A stretch of DNA of 64,000 bases, taken from Endomychus coccineus. Taxonomy: Eukaryota; Arthropoda; Insecta; Coleoptera; Endomychidae. Below the pieces are notes generated by a model. The model searched no databases. It saw only the letters and a program-made list of their open reading frames with translations, and was not told the DNA's origin. The stretch spans positions 68,674,633 through 68,738,632 of the forward strand of contig OY294068.1 in NCBI GenBank assembly GCA_958510875.1. The letters are read 5' to 3'. Of this stretch, positions 57,401 to 63,448 are shown one piece after another; the first letter of the stretch is position 1, and each line of letters begins with the position of its first letter. A program made the position numbers and the translations under genes.

Positions 57401-60400
57401 TGGGATTGCTTCTTGGAAGTTTAGTCAATATCTACATCGATGGTGGTGATTTTACTAAATTCACAAGAAGTTGAAATTCAAACCAATTTAGGAAATTGTT
57501 TTGATACATTTCACCATGATGATCGACATCCTTTCTTTTTGAAGAAAATATTAGCTCTACACTAGGAATAAAATCTGTACAACCAGCAGAAAGTACGATT
57601 CACCAACATTCATCGTTTTCACAGTTTTATAAATTTGCTAGGAATGACCGACAGTACCATCGAGCACCATCACATGACGTAAATGTACGTAGAACGTAAA
57701 ATTGCAGTACTGGGAACGTAGAATTGCAGTCCTGGGAAGAATTGTTTTTGTACTTTTGAAGTTTAATACTATTAAAATTCAGATTCACAACAAATATGTG
57801 AACTGTCAAGTCAAATCAAGAAATGTACAATAATTTATATCGGCAACTCTGTAATGTGTTGCCATTGTAAAAATGAAATATACCTGAATTGACGAAGATA
57901 GCTCGGCACTCAAGGACATTATTGGGAATTGGTTGCAAAAATAACCAAGTGTGACGTTTTATCATTCTTAACGTAAAAATACTATAGCCAGTCTATAATG
58001 TAAATATTTAAAAAAAATGTTCTTTAGTATGTTTTTAGGTTTACTAGAAGACGGTAATCTTGTCTGGATTTGTCCGCATTCTTTGCTACTATTTCCTGTT
58101 CATGATCAACCTCTATACGCAGATTTGCTAGTTGTAACTGATTCTCCAAAATGTGTGGCCCAAATCGTTACAGTCAGTGATACCGATGAAAACGGAAAAA
58201 GGCTCCTTGCAGTACTTCAACCAGGTAATGGTCATATCTGTCTCCCTCGTTATTTCTCAAAAAAATATTTTAGGATGTGGTTTTCGCTAAACCGGATGTT
58301 AGTCACTCAGTATCAATCATTAGTCACCAGAACCCTTTAACTTCTGTAAGTAAAATTGAGAAGCATGTGAAACGTGAAACTTTGAACTTCATTCTGTGCA
58401 ATAATAAATAAATGAAACTAAAAAAATAAAAACTAAATTATAGGTAATACATAGTTCAGGAAAGTTGACCGGAAGGGTAAGGGTAGGAACTGTTGGGATC
58501 CGAGCGAAATCGTACCAAGTCATAGGTGTCGCGTGTAAGGATATAATTAATATTATAATACTTATGAATAATATAATAAACCTCAGACGAAGTGTTTACA
58601 ATATGTTAAATAAAATTGGGAGGTCGGTCAGTACGCTGTGCATATGCCGTAAGGGCTAAGATACAGTGAGTGAGTGATCCAATAGGATCAAAGATTTCTT
58701 CTCTTCGCTCACTCCCTCTTAGCATAAGCCGCACAATAGCGCTACCCGCAGTCTGTTACGTTGCGCGAAAAAGGTACAGTAAATTCGAAGTCACCGTTCG
58801 ACCGGTACATAGAAACCAACAACGTGCCGTATGAGCCGTATGCAATATAGGCAACCGCTTGTGTTGCATCAAAGAAATGCTGACGTCACCTTTTTAGTGC
58901 GAATAGCTAGGCTATAGTATACTGCTTTCACGCCACAGACCCTCCTGTCTATTTTTCTCTACAATCTGCCAGATAATTGGTGCACCGAACAGTGCACGAA
59001 ACAAAGCGAATAGCATGGACTATTTTGACGGACCCCTCTGCTCAATAACTCGAAAACGGCTTAAGTTACAACATTGAATTTCCTATTTGGCCGCTACACG
59101 AGAACATATCTTATGCCATATAACCCGTTTCAAGAGACGACTTCGATCGCTGCGATCACTCCGTCTTAATAAATACGATACAATAATTGGAATGTACATT
59201 TCAATTATAAAGTCGATGGCGATACGTGCGCACAGTTATAGGAGAAGCATATTCTGAAACTATAAGGGGGTCTCGCCAATAGCCCTAGGTTCAATTCCTC
59301 CGATGGGATCATCACTTACCATTCCTTCTCCAGTATCTTCTTGTTCAGACGAGGATAACATGTTGAACATATCATCTTCATCAGAACTTCCATCTCCTAT
59401 CTGATGGTGATTTCATCATCTTCTATTAATCTACCTCTTTTCTAATAACTGTCCTCAATTTTTCTTACATGTCTAACATAGCCTTGCTCTGGTATTGACG
59501 AAATAGCTTCATATGTTGAATCAGTTAACTGTCAATAGATAATTCTCCTGTAGTGTTTCAATCTCGCACAATAGTCCAAGCAATAGACAGAAGTGCGTGC
59601 AGAAATTAATACCTGGAAAAAAAACTATGAGCGTATAGGAAATTAAATTTAAAGGTGAGTTTCTGTTTCATGTAACTCAATCCGAAATGGCGAACATAAT
59701 CTAAAAAATTGGCAAAGTTGCAAAAAGCAGTTTTTCTTAAATAAGTAAAAAACTATAGCTCGGTTCGAAAAAAGTTGAATGAGAAAGTTGTAGGTCTCAA
59801 ATAGATCTATCGATTTGCTTTATTGATTCCTGGTATTAGAAATTGAGTAACAAAGTGATGCGTATGCGTGTGCCGGTGCGTGCGGTGGAGTGGGGGAAAC
59901 TGATTTCGTGCGTTCAAAGTGGCTTGTGCTTAGAAAAATCTTCAATATCTCGGCTTTTGGATCACGTACAAAAATCCTTTTGTATTTAATCTGGGGAATA
60001 TCGTGTTTTGTTTAGTGAATCATACTGACGTTATGCTTGTTGTGCGACACTTGTGAAAACTAATATAAGACTGCTGTATACTAGGCCAGTACAAATAGTA
60101 TTTGAACAACAAAAAAATTCGTTACAGCAATCTGACAGCGGGATAATGTAGAACAAAATATTGTAAAAGAGGGAAAAATAAATCGAACCGACAGCTGCTA
60201 TCCGGGGTGGAATGGGGTGTGTTTTTGGGGGTTGAAAACAGTTTTTCGTGATTTCTGGCTACACCGTGCATTCTATCAAAAAAAGTTTAATATAAAAGTT
60301 GTAGGGAATTAAAAGATCTACAACTTTTATGAACACCATTTTTACCCTAACTTCAAAATTTTTCGACAAAAATGCGAAAAACCAATTTTTCGGTTTTCAA

Positions 60401-62813
60401 TTTTTTCCTTTGACTAATAGAACTTTATGGAGCTTAAACTTTGGCAAAATATACCTCTATTCATTGCAAAAAGGCAGTAATTTTTTCGAAGGGATATATA
60501 TGGAGGTTCCTGTTAAATATAATAGGAAAAAAAAATTGCGATTCCTCTTAAAACTACGCCTCATACAGAGTTCTGTTTGGGCTCACTTACTTGTTGTTAC
60601 GTCTACTTTCGATAAGTGGTAAAAAAAAGGTATATTGCAATGGAAAAAATGGCGGGAAAATTGAAAAACCGAAAAATCACTTTTTTCGTGGTAATTTGCA
60701 TATTATAGAATGCACGGTATAGCCAGAACTGTGTTCAACCCATAAAAACACACCCCATTCCATCCCGGATAGCAGCTGTCGGTTCGATTTATTTTTCCCT
60801 CTTTCATAATATCTTGTTCTACAATATCCCGCTGTCAGATTGCTGTAACGAATTTTTTTTTTCTAATATTTTCTCCTATTAGTACTGGCCTATACCGCTA
60901 CTTTGATTGTAAGGATTTTATAAATATTTTATAATAATTTTGTAAATAAATGAAATTTCAAACTTATCTTAATGTGTTGCATTTATTTCATTTTGTATCA
61001 TACAAAATTATTTACTGAAATAATCAAATAATTTTTAAAGAGATCCGCAAGCATAACGTCAGTATGATTCAGTAAGCAAAACATTTGAGGTATTACAAGG
61101 AAAATACTGTTTTGATGATAAATAATAATTTAAGTAACGTAAAAGTAAAACTAATTAGAAATGTAAAAAAAAAATATTTTCGATACTATTTTGCTTCTAA
61201 GGGGAAAATAAATACGATAATCGTGTTTATCTCGTCGAGCTACCCCAGATTAAGTACAAAAGGATTGTAAGTGATCCAGAAGCCGATATATTGAAGATTT
61301 TGCAAGCACAAGCCACTTTGAACGCACGAAATCAGTTTCCCCCACTCCGCCGCACGCTCCGGCGGTCGCGTACGGTTCACTTTGTTACTGAATTTCTAAT
61401 ACTATAAATCAATAAAACATATCCTAGTATTTTTTTATTGAAAATGTAGTTATTTAACATTAACATCTTCTGTAAAATGTTTATTGCGTCTTACAGATTT
61501 TTTTGAAATAAAAAAGTTATCTCTAGTCCAGAAGGTCGTAGATGAAAATTTTTTTTGGTAATTCGTGAAAAAATGTCAGGAATCGATTTCCGTCAAAGAC
61601 ATTTCCCTAAAATAAAAATTGTAAAACTTATCTGAAAAAAACACGTTCAAAAAATGTGAAATCTTTTCAAAGTAATTTTTTTATCCTTAAAATTCGAAAA
61701 ATCACTATATTTCTTTGATAACATCATAGCTCAACTCTTCAAGAAAGAAATAAGCCCAGAATCGTCAATCTAGGACGATCCGCTGAGAAGATCTAGCCAA
61801 TTTATGAGAGCGCCTTTTTTCGAAAAATCGATATATTTCGAAAAATTATTGATATTTCAAATTGAAAAAATAATCCCTATTTAAGCTTGCCATGGGCTAT
61901 AGGTACAGCAAATAACAAGTATGGAAACGTAATAGTTAATGACTTCTCGATACCCCGATTTTCAACGGTTTTTTCAATATAACTCGAAAAGTATGAAAGA
62001 TATCGATAATTATCATAGAAACAAATCGATAGATCTAGTTGATTCCTACAACTTTCTCATATAACTTTTTTTGATCCGAGCTATAGTTTTTTACTTATTC
62101 AAGAAAAACCGCTTTTTGCAACTTTGCCAATTTTTTAGGTTATGTTCGCCATTTCGGATCGAGTTGCATGAAACAGAAACTCACCTTTAAATTTAATTTC
62201 TTATACGCTCATATTTTTTTTTACAGGTATTAAATTCAGCAAATTTTAACATTAGGCGGTCGTCTATTGCTTGGACTATTATGTATACATTTATGTTCCA
62301 CCCATTTTCGTCATGATACTCAACTTAGAAAAATATAATATATAAGTGTATATAACTTTTATTTTCTTTTTAGACTTAACCGTCAAATACTCGATAAAAC
62401 TGACTATAGATGTATGCTTGGTTTGCTCCGAGTCTGGTAAAGATGACGTACATTATATATCCATCTTGGAAACTGAAGGATTAACGGATGAATTGAGATT
62501 CCAATATGCCTACGAAACAAATATGGAGCAATGGTTGTCTAAGTTGATTCACAGACGAATGTTCGATGAAGCGAACCAATTTGTCTTATCTCACGGTCTA
62601 GATGTCAACATAGTTCACAAAGAGAAAGCAAAATTAATACTGGACAAGCAAATTTGCACTCCGCAGGATGTGAATGAGCTATTTAGTATATTGGCAATTT
62701 TGGAAGATGATGTTTTTAAAGTAGACTGTTGTATAAAGCTTGCAACGTTATGTGTTGATGCTAATGAAGTGTTGAAAGTATTGTCTCATGGAAGCAACAT
62801 GAACAAAGGCAAA
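30266..62813 (+). CDS. rod: Rough deal / KNTC1, 5' part of the gene (6 exons, continues past the window)
   Basis: Rod is the large subunit of the Rod-Zw10-Zwilch (RZZ) complex, which sits on the outer kinetochore and recruits dynein-Spindly and Mad1-Mad2 for the spindle checkpoint. Joined exons: 30266-30403, 30456-30700, 30760-30873, 50828-51058, 58028-58224, 62374-62813, total 1365 nt = 455 codons with consistent phases. By family knowledge, exons 1-5 cover the N-terminal beta-propeller and exon 6 starts the alpha-solenoid. The clearest match to human KNTC1 is exon 6: W-LSKLIHRRMFDEANQF then LSHGLDVNIVHKEKA and DDVFKVDCCIKLATL. The family is about 2000-2200 residues, so only the first fifth is here. 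Introns 1-2 are 52 and 59 bp, intron 3 is 19,954 bp, intron 4 6,969 bp and intron 5 4,149 bp. Confidence 0.92.
30456..30700 (+). CDS. rod: rod exon 2
   Basis: After a 52-bp intron (acceptor TTGTAG). Encodes a beta-propeller-like pattern of alternating hydrophobic strands: GRILYSINESMVIFKD and SDDSCLFILLRNGSFHIFKH. Ends phase 2 at a GTAAGT donor. Confidence 0.92.
30760..30873 (+). CDS. rod: rod exon 3
   Basis: After a 59-bp intron. Reads NIIKNLQTGKLFIDCF and ends TSGSIFR, where the Arg codon AG-G is split across the 20-kb intron. The donor is AG followed by GTTTGG, weak at +4 to +6 for such a long intron. In-frame continuation into exon 4 (RITCPHENVY) supports the junction. Confidence 0.88.
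30874..31319. other. rod intron 3, start
   Basis: The giant intron opens with the weak donor GTTTGG. No element is recognised in this stretch. Confidence 0.5.
31320..31700 (+). mobile_element. Penelope-like element fragment, post-RT region
   Basis: Reads LLKFTVYIETDNEVFLDI, then DHHLQFNIYRKPTNN, HKLLRLFSQRNYNNEAL and SKQKRKLE, with stops. This is the segment that follows the RT palm in Penelope-like proteins (FLDL-I..., H-F-IYRKPT, HP..HK). Short relic in rod intron 3, directly left of the hAT element. Confidence 0.75.
31784..34361 (-). mobile_element. hAT element, 2,578 bp, with perfect TCTAAATA target duplication
   Basis: Ends CAGTGGCGGCTCGTGA and, inverted, CAGTGACGACTCCTCGA are hAT-type. 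TCTAAATA flanks both sides exactly (31776-31783 and 34362-34369), so insertion coordinates are certain. Carries a broken transposase on the minus strand (separate entry). Because the duplications are intact, insertion into rod intron 3 is relatively recent compared with the surrounding relics. Confidence 0.95.
31925..33943 (-). pseudogene. hAT transposase (ZMYM1-like, TTF finger type), broken
   Basis: Starts MSASDLVAGFLENPFSGLTY at 33943; then YCWYCLLF (TTF-type zinc finger), a 1-base frameshift, GYNDLKNLARGLDRHEKSQE, ERFLGFYYVGSGRTAVNLLN, AQTYDGASVMAGHLNG and IFTHCYAHNMNLALS (RNase H-like core of hAT proteins), TPSAKRRKTYN, and finally SMERSFSTLKRIKT (dimerisation region) and FYDNIIDHFSQ. 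Several frameshifts and stops prevent full-length expression. Confidence 0.9.
34370..34638. other. rod intron 3 between the hAT and foldback elements
   Basis: 34555-34625 is an inverted copy of 38690-38790 (shared AAAAGTTT-ATTTTCACTAATTTAATAAAT), an unclassified dispersed repeat. Otherwise nothing recognised. Confidence 0.5.
34639..37831. mobile_element. Foldback element E (TAGTCC family), 3.2-kb palindrome
   Basis: Two arms of about 1.45-1.65 kb (34639 to about 36305 and about 36388 to 37831) are near reverse complements around an 80-bp centre; the arms start CTAATATACTGATTTCTG at the centre and end TAGTTCAGTCATTTAAGGA / TAGTCCAGGCATTTAAGGA outside. Flanked by TAA on both sides. The arms contain ATCATCATC microsatellite-like runs near the centre. 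No transposase. Short open frames are mirrored on both arms and are not genes. Confidence 0.9.
37985..38640 (-). mobile_element. Penelope-like element fragment, C-terminal part
   Basis: Minus strand reads HPFEHKIAAYNIFIHYQR (38500-38440, the HP..HK.AA motif), then further down VGFT, NKWIREHRRNFINNKSDST and LEIN-like sequence from the GIY-YIG domain (38290-38000). Multiple stops. Opposite in orientation to the fragment at 39150, so the two are separate insertions or one rearranged copy. Confidence 0.75.
39150..39910 (+). mobile_element. Penelope-like element fragment, reverse transcriptase
   Basis: Reads NTKLVLFDVQNLFPSIHTPS, then after breaks YNYFQFDNDKYLSKTDLIMG, NPQSPLLAGIFMNNLE, KKFIFWYRYVDGILACF and NKICPNIKFTTEME (39604-39906). 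The catalytic YVDD is YVDG here, so it is dead. Lies in rod intron 3. Confidence 0.85.
39911..40427. other. rod intron 3, nothing recognised
   Basis: 40260-40420 is unusually rich in CGTAT/TCGAA-type words (CTCGAATTCGTATACGAATA near 40273), giving several short palindromes; no coding pattern. Confidence 0.45.
40428..40706 (-). other. Unassigned 92-codon open frame
   Basis: Minus-strand frame reading KVSVRLVFAKHEANEAPPPN and LCRKC-like LMCRKCQDIKLELHTNG, closed by TAG. It is GC-richer than its neighbours and not recognisable. It may be part of the retroelement that starts about 50 bases to the right (opposite strand), a captured exon, or chance. Confidence 0.25.
40750..42835 (+). mobile_element. 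Jockey-type non-LTR retrotransposon (endonuclease end to RT end)
   Basis: Endonuclease C-terminal reading NTLDLFFTNHPDSYEVMVLA then PLG; linker FFSEFPWRSVCFESDDP and WFNKICSRAVASKQRA; RT: NNYRTIALLSVISK, RQYGFRQQ, ESLAVAFDISKAFDKVWHQ, LPSYGLPPQLCRLLSRLLSD, INAGVPQGSVL and SFADDGTLH (catalytic FADD, 41810-42223), then LKWGSDNLVEFNATKTQ; C-terminus FSYRTAKLWNSLPSEVFPYF, ending near 42830. Several frameshifts. The SINE-like repeat copy 2 follows directly. Confidence 0.88.
42896..43247 (+). mobile_element. tRNA-headed SINE-like repeat, copy 2
   Basis: Plus-strand order: CAACAACAAC segment, GTGGTCTAGGGGCTAAG (A box), GGGTTCAATTCCC (B box), CAGAAACG, hairpin (about 43090-43127), GAGTATCTTATATAGAATGTG, AGTAACCAAATCAAATG and tail ATCTATTCTCCAAGC, GCAACACAT. 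Colinear with copy 1 at 18186-18556 except that copy 1 has a (CA)n expansion before the tail. Confidence 0.75.
43248..44375. other. rod intron 3, one clean hairpin, no gene
   Basis: Hairpin 43689-43722 with perfect 15-bp arms (TTTTTGCAACATGAA) and a 4-base loop. 44070-44125 (AAGACGGAGTGAACGAAGTG) recurs inverted at about 59120-59172, so part of a dispersed repeat family is present. Confidence 0.55.
44376..46130. repeat. Inverted 115-bp repeat pair bounding 1.5 kb
   Basis: 44376-44493 and 46020-46130 are inverted copies, sharing AATATAATGGTAATGCGTCT, AGCGTAGCCCAAGTCTGTGA and CTTGCCGCAGGGTCGCTACG. The right copy abuts the Penelope-like element at 46186. The enclosed sequence has a 69-codon frame at 45049 with no known domain and a MITE at 45704. 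The pair may be ends of a larger transposon or two dispersed repeats. Confidence 0.65.
45704..45881. mobile_element. Small foldback MITE with 60-bp arms
   Basis: Arms TCGGAAGTTGGAGAATAAAA... (45704-45763) and the inverted copy (45822-45881) differ at only a few positions; the 58-bp centre is unique. Length 178 bp. No clear target duplication; flanks are AT-rich with ATAATA on both sides. Confidence 0.8.
46186..48180 (+). mobile_element. Penelope-like element, nearly full-length but broken
   Basis: N-terminal HPRFVNLSTLQFNEEQTNVL (46415-46642), PPKMYGLIKLHK (about 46920), NYFQYESKFYKQKSGLPMGL (about 47120), RYVDDVV (about 47260), and a GIY-YIG domain KSGIYRIEWCECPKTYVGHT / GRNFESRFKEHTSSDSK / LLESLEINKL at 47673-48053. 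Bounded by inverted copies of CAATAAACACGACCGG (46186-46234 and 48120-48180), which keep a GAAACCGGTC-type segment. Interrupted by several stops in the RT region. Confidence 0.88.
47673..48053 (+). pseudogene. GIY-YIG endonuclease domain of the Penelope-like protein
   Basis: 126-codon intact stretch. GIYRIEW (GIY), TYVGHTGR (YIG as YVG), R-FKEH (Arg and His of the motif) and ES-EINKLCKTPN (catalytic Glu, then Asn) are all in expected order. The remainder of the protein is broken upstream, so this cannot be expressed as a full element protein. Confidence 0.88.
48200..48752 (+). mobile_element. Non-LTR retrotransposon 3' end with (TTA)n tail
   Basis: Reads SFSYNAPKLYNDLPSEYRHY then MSNFKKRLNRHLLEK and stop at 48415, a standard Jockey/CR1 RT C-terminus. 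About 335 bp of 3' UTR end in ATGAATAAAGTCGA and TTATTATTA to 48752. The tail design matches the minus-strand element at 3691-5350, suggesting one family. Confidence 0.8.
49180..50696. mobile_element. Foldback element F (CACAGGGT ends), 1.5 kb
   Basis: Ends CACAGGGTTAGCAAAAG and inverted CACAGGGTGAGCAAAAG. The arms (49180 to about 49625 and about 50222-50696) are near reverse complements with repeated AAGGTCA words; the centre holds about 600 bp of AT-rich unique sequence plus two GCGCATGCG-type patches. Different ends from the TAGTCC group. No transposase. Ends 131 bases before rod exon 4. Confidence 0.85.
50828..51058 (+). CDS. rod: rod exon 4
   Basis: Acceptor CCATTAG. Reads RITCPHENVYSTSPEE, then VDIVALDYPLILLSGPELTI (a propeller blade with the GPELTIFNLET pattern) and ends KKIFPASL. 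Donor CT followed by GTAAGT, phase 2. It lies alone between the giant intron and a 7-kb intron. Confidence 0.9.
51059..51600. other. rod intron 4, start, nothing recognised
   Basis: AT-rich; from 51560 TTA/ATA repeats lead into the 3' tail of the next retroelement. Confidence 0.55.
51601..55041 (-). mobile_element. RNase H-bearing non-LTR retrotransposon (LOA/I-type), RT deleted
   Basis: GC-rich block on the minus strand. From 5': two 439-bp tandem units (55041-54164); ORF1 with LQVVIFREDILETVYFSRGD and RYPFWALWQNKVD; endonuclease LCKKLIEKNINLSLIQEPWA, DLVAVSLRYSSG, VVSAHFPYESQHVPP and LGCDVNAHHT, SSEVPLSDHRH; then directly an RNase H segment CTDSRSALGALKSPRVTSRL and a trailing finger-like GHCRLNKHLHI/ETSS region; tail of GAT repeats near 51610. 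The whole RT between endonuclease and RNase H is missing. Frames are broken by several shifts. In rod intron 4, antisense. Confidence 0.85.
54164..55041 (-). repeat. Two tandem 439-bp units at the element's 5' end
   Basis: 54164-54602 and 54603-55041 are direct copies with an exact 439-base period and, by eye, only isolated substitutions (e.g. AATACC/AACACC, GGTAGG/GGCAGG). Because the element is minus-strand, these lie at its 5' end, where some non-LTR families keep tandem promoter monomers. Confidence 0.92.
55042..55835. other. rod intron 4, nothing recognised
   Basis: AT-rich sequence between the LOA/I-type element and the MULE relic; no coding pattern. Confidence 0.5.
55836..56347 (-). 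pseudogene. FLYWCH-finger MULE transposase relic, N-terminal part
   Basis: Minus strand: MEPKRGTSTKA, then FKFRKVGTLLNGEKRWRCTV with KSCKDACYTF (FLYWCH-type zinc finger: aromatic, W-C, C), a stop, then SAVNDLCENSTKFIKKEI, ARRNMLPPLPTSIDEVQTIL and ETFLIAND. This order is typical of insect Mutator-like transposases with a FLYWCH finger. The catalytic domain is absent. Confidence 0.7.
56348..57062. other. rod intron 4, nothing recognised
   Basis: AT-rich between two transposase relics; no readable domain. Confidence 0.5.
57063..57615 (-). pseudogene. DDE_3 (IS630/Tc1-type) transposase relic
   Basis: Minus strand, in pieces: AGCTDFIPSVELIFSSKRKD, VDHHGEMYQNNFLNWFEFQL, then after breaks VICLPLYHYIFNPFQHIL (57250-57195), equivalent to the LPPYHC-LNPIE-IW motif. 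The order and spacing match insect DDE_3 transposases. Frameshifts and stops throughout; terminal repeats not found. Confidence 0.65.
58028..58224 (+). CDS. rod: rod exon 5
   Basis: Acceptor CTTTAG, then MFLGLLEDGNLVWICPHS, aligning with the LDTDNVLSLWD blade of human KNTC1, and ADLLVVTDSPKCVAQ, which parallels its EEFLLTTEADSP. Ends CTTCAACCAG before GTAATG in phase 1, which joins exactly to exon 6 (Pro-Asp). A short open stretch at 58285-58345 looks exon-like but breaks the frame. Confidence 0.88.
58225..59571. other. rod intron 5, first part: dispersed repeats and an exon-like relic
   Basis: 58600-59175 shares inverted pieces with 44070-44370 (GACGGAGTGA; ACGTTGTTGGTTTCTA) and has GACGGAGTGA-type ends, so it is probably a dispersed repeat. 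Minus-strand 59530-59312 has an exon-like reading (separate entry). A 62-base stretch at 58285-58345 mimics an exon but is out of frame. Confidence 0.5.
59312..59530 (-). pseudogene. Exon-like coding relic, unknown gene
   Basis: Minus strand opens after an AG (ATTGACAG) with LTDSTYEAISSIPEQGYVRH then VRKIEDSY, stop, KRGRLIEDDE, and, one frame off, GDGSSDEDDMFNMLSSSEQE with DTGEGM, ending at a good donor GTAAGTG. Acidic Ser/Asp-rich text with splice-like borders suggests a captured or duplicated exon, now broken. I do not recognise the source. Confidence 0.35.
59572..62278. mobile_element. Foldback element G (TAGTCC family), 2.7 kb
   Basis: Ends TAGTCCAAGCAATAGAC and the same inverted. The arms then match as TTAATACCTG, TATGAGCGTATA, AAATTTAAAGGTGAG, TCCGAAATGGCGAACATAA and, deeper, GCACAAGCCACTTTGAACGC, CAGCTGTCGGTTCGATTTAT and ACCGTGCATTCTAT. 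Almost the whole 2.7 kb pairs with itself around about 60480, apart from about 500 extra bases at 61430-62000 on the right. No transposase. No clear target duplication. Ends 95 bases before rod exon 6. Confidence 0.85.
62374..62813 (+). CDS. rod: rod exon 6 (last exon in the window)
   Basis: Acceptor TTTTTAG. Residues 309-455: DLTVKYSIKLTIDVCLVCSE, then ETNMEQWLSKLIHRRMFDEA, LSHGLDVNIVHKEKAKLIL and ILEDDVFKVDCCIKLA. This matches the human order LSRLLHKHRFAEAESFAIQF / GLDVELVYKVKSNHILEKL / DDEFVVNYCLKA. Donor AAA followed by GTAAGC, phase 0. The next exon lies beyond the window. Confidence 0.95.
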
Positions 62814-63039
62814 GTAAGCGAATTCGGCTCAATCTATTAGATTATTATAAAATATAAGAATAAGAAATCAACTTATGCTAATTAAATTGTATTCAATCTT
62901 CCAACTTCTGATATGAATTAATACAGTTAGGCAAAATGTATTGATCATTTTAAACATCTCACAAAAGTTCATTGACTTAAACTACAGAACAAGCAAATGC
63001 ATTTTTAAGAATACAATATGGATGGGCATTTTATGACCT
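62814..63039. other. rod intron 6, start
   Basis: AT-rich, short; nothing recognised. Confidence 0.5.
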
Positions 63040-63420
63040 AAAAATAGCGTGACGCGAATGGAAACCATCCTCAGCAATACACTTCCAAGCGCGTGATGAA
63101 ATTCTGCATAACAGCTCGAAGAATTTGACGTGGATTAGCGCATTAATTTTATTTCATTTCAGTTGCTCTAAATTTTTAGGTTTATTTTCATACAGTTGAC
63201 CTTTTAAATAATTCCATAGAAAAGGGTCCGAGGTATAACGATCTGGGAATCGTGGGGCACAGGAAGGTTACCATTTCTTGAAATAAAGAATCTCGTAAAA
63301 CATCCAAACTTATTTTCGCAGTGTGATTAGTTAAACCGTCGTGCTGAAACCAATATTCCTACTGCAACTCTTAGATTTGCGCTAAGAAGCAAGTTGTAAC
63401 ATTTCTATATACGCTAAGTA
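63040..63420 (-). pseudogene. Mariner/Tc1-type transposase C-terminal relic
   Basis: Minus strand: WFQHDGLTNHTAKISLDVLR then DSLFQEM (the catalytic QQDGA-HTA motif), a frameshift, RYTSDPFLWNYLKGQLYENK with PKNLEQLK (the DFFLWGYLK...YV.KP motif), a stop, then HVKFFELLCRISSRAWKCIA and EDGFHSRHAIF. The order is that of insect mariner-like transposases; it is broken by at least one shift and one stop. Lies in rod intron 6. Confidence 0.75.
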
Positions 63421-63422
63421 AG

Positions 63423-63448
63423 CATGTCTGGTGGCGCCACCAGACATG
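63423..63448. repeat. Perfect 26-bp palindrome
   Basis: CATGTCTGGTGGC followed immediately by its exact complement, with no spacer. It is just upstream (on minus) of the mariner-like relic and could be inside or beside it. Confidence 0.8.

Noticed and set aside
58285..58345. Candidate extra rod exon reading DVVFAKPDVSHSVSIISHQN after a TTTTAG
   Set aside because: Its phase cannot be joined to exon 5 without an immediate stop, and exon 5 joins exon 6 directly in phase with good alignment to KNTC1.
59276..59310. Possible tRNA B box (GGTTCAATTCC)
   Set aside because: No A box at the right distance and no foldable cloverleaf; overlaps the exon-like relic.
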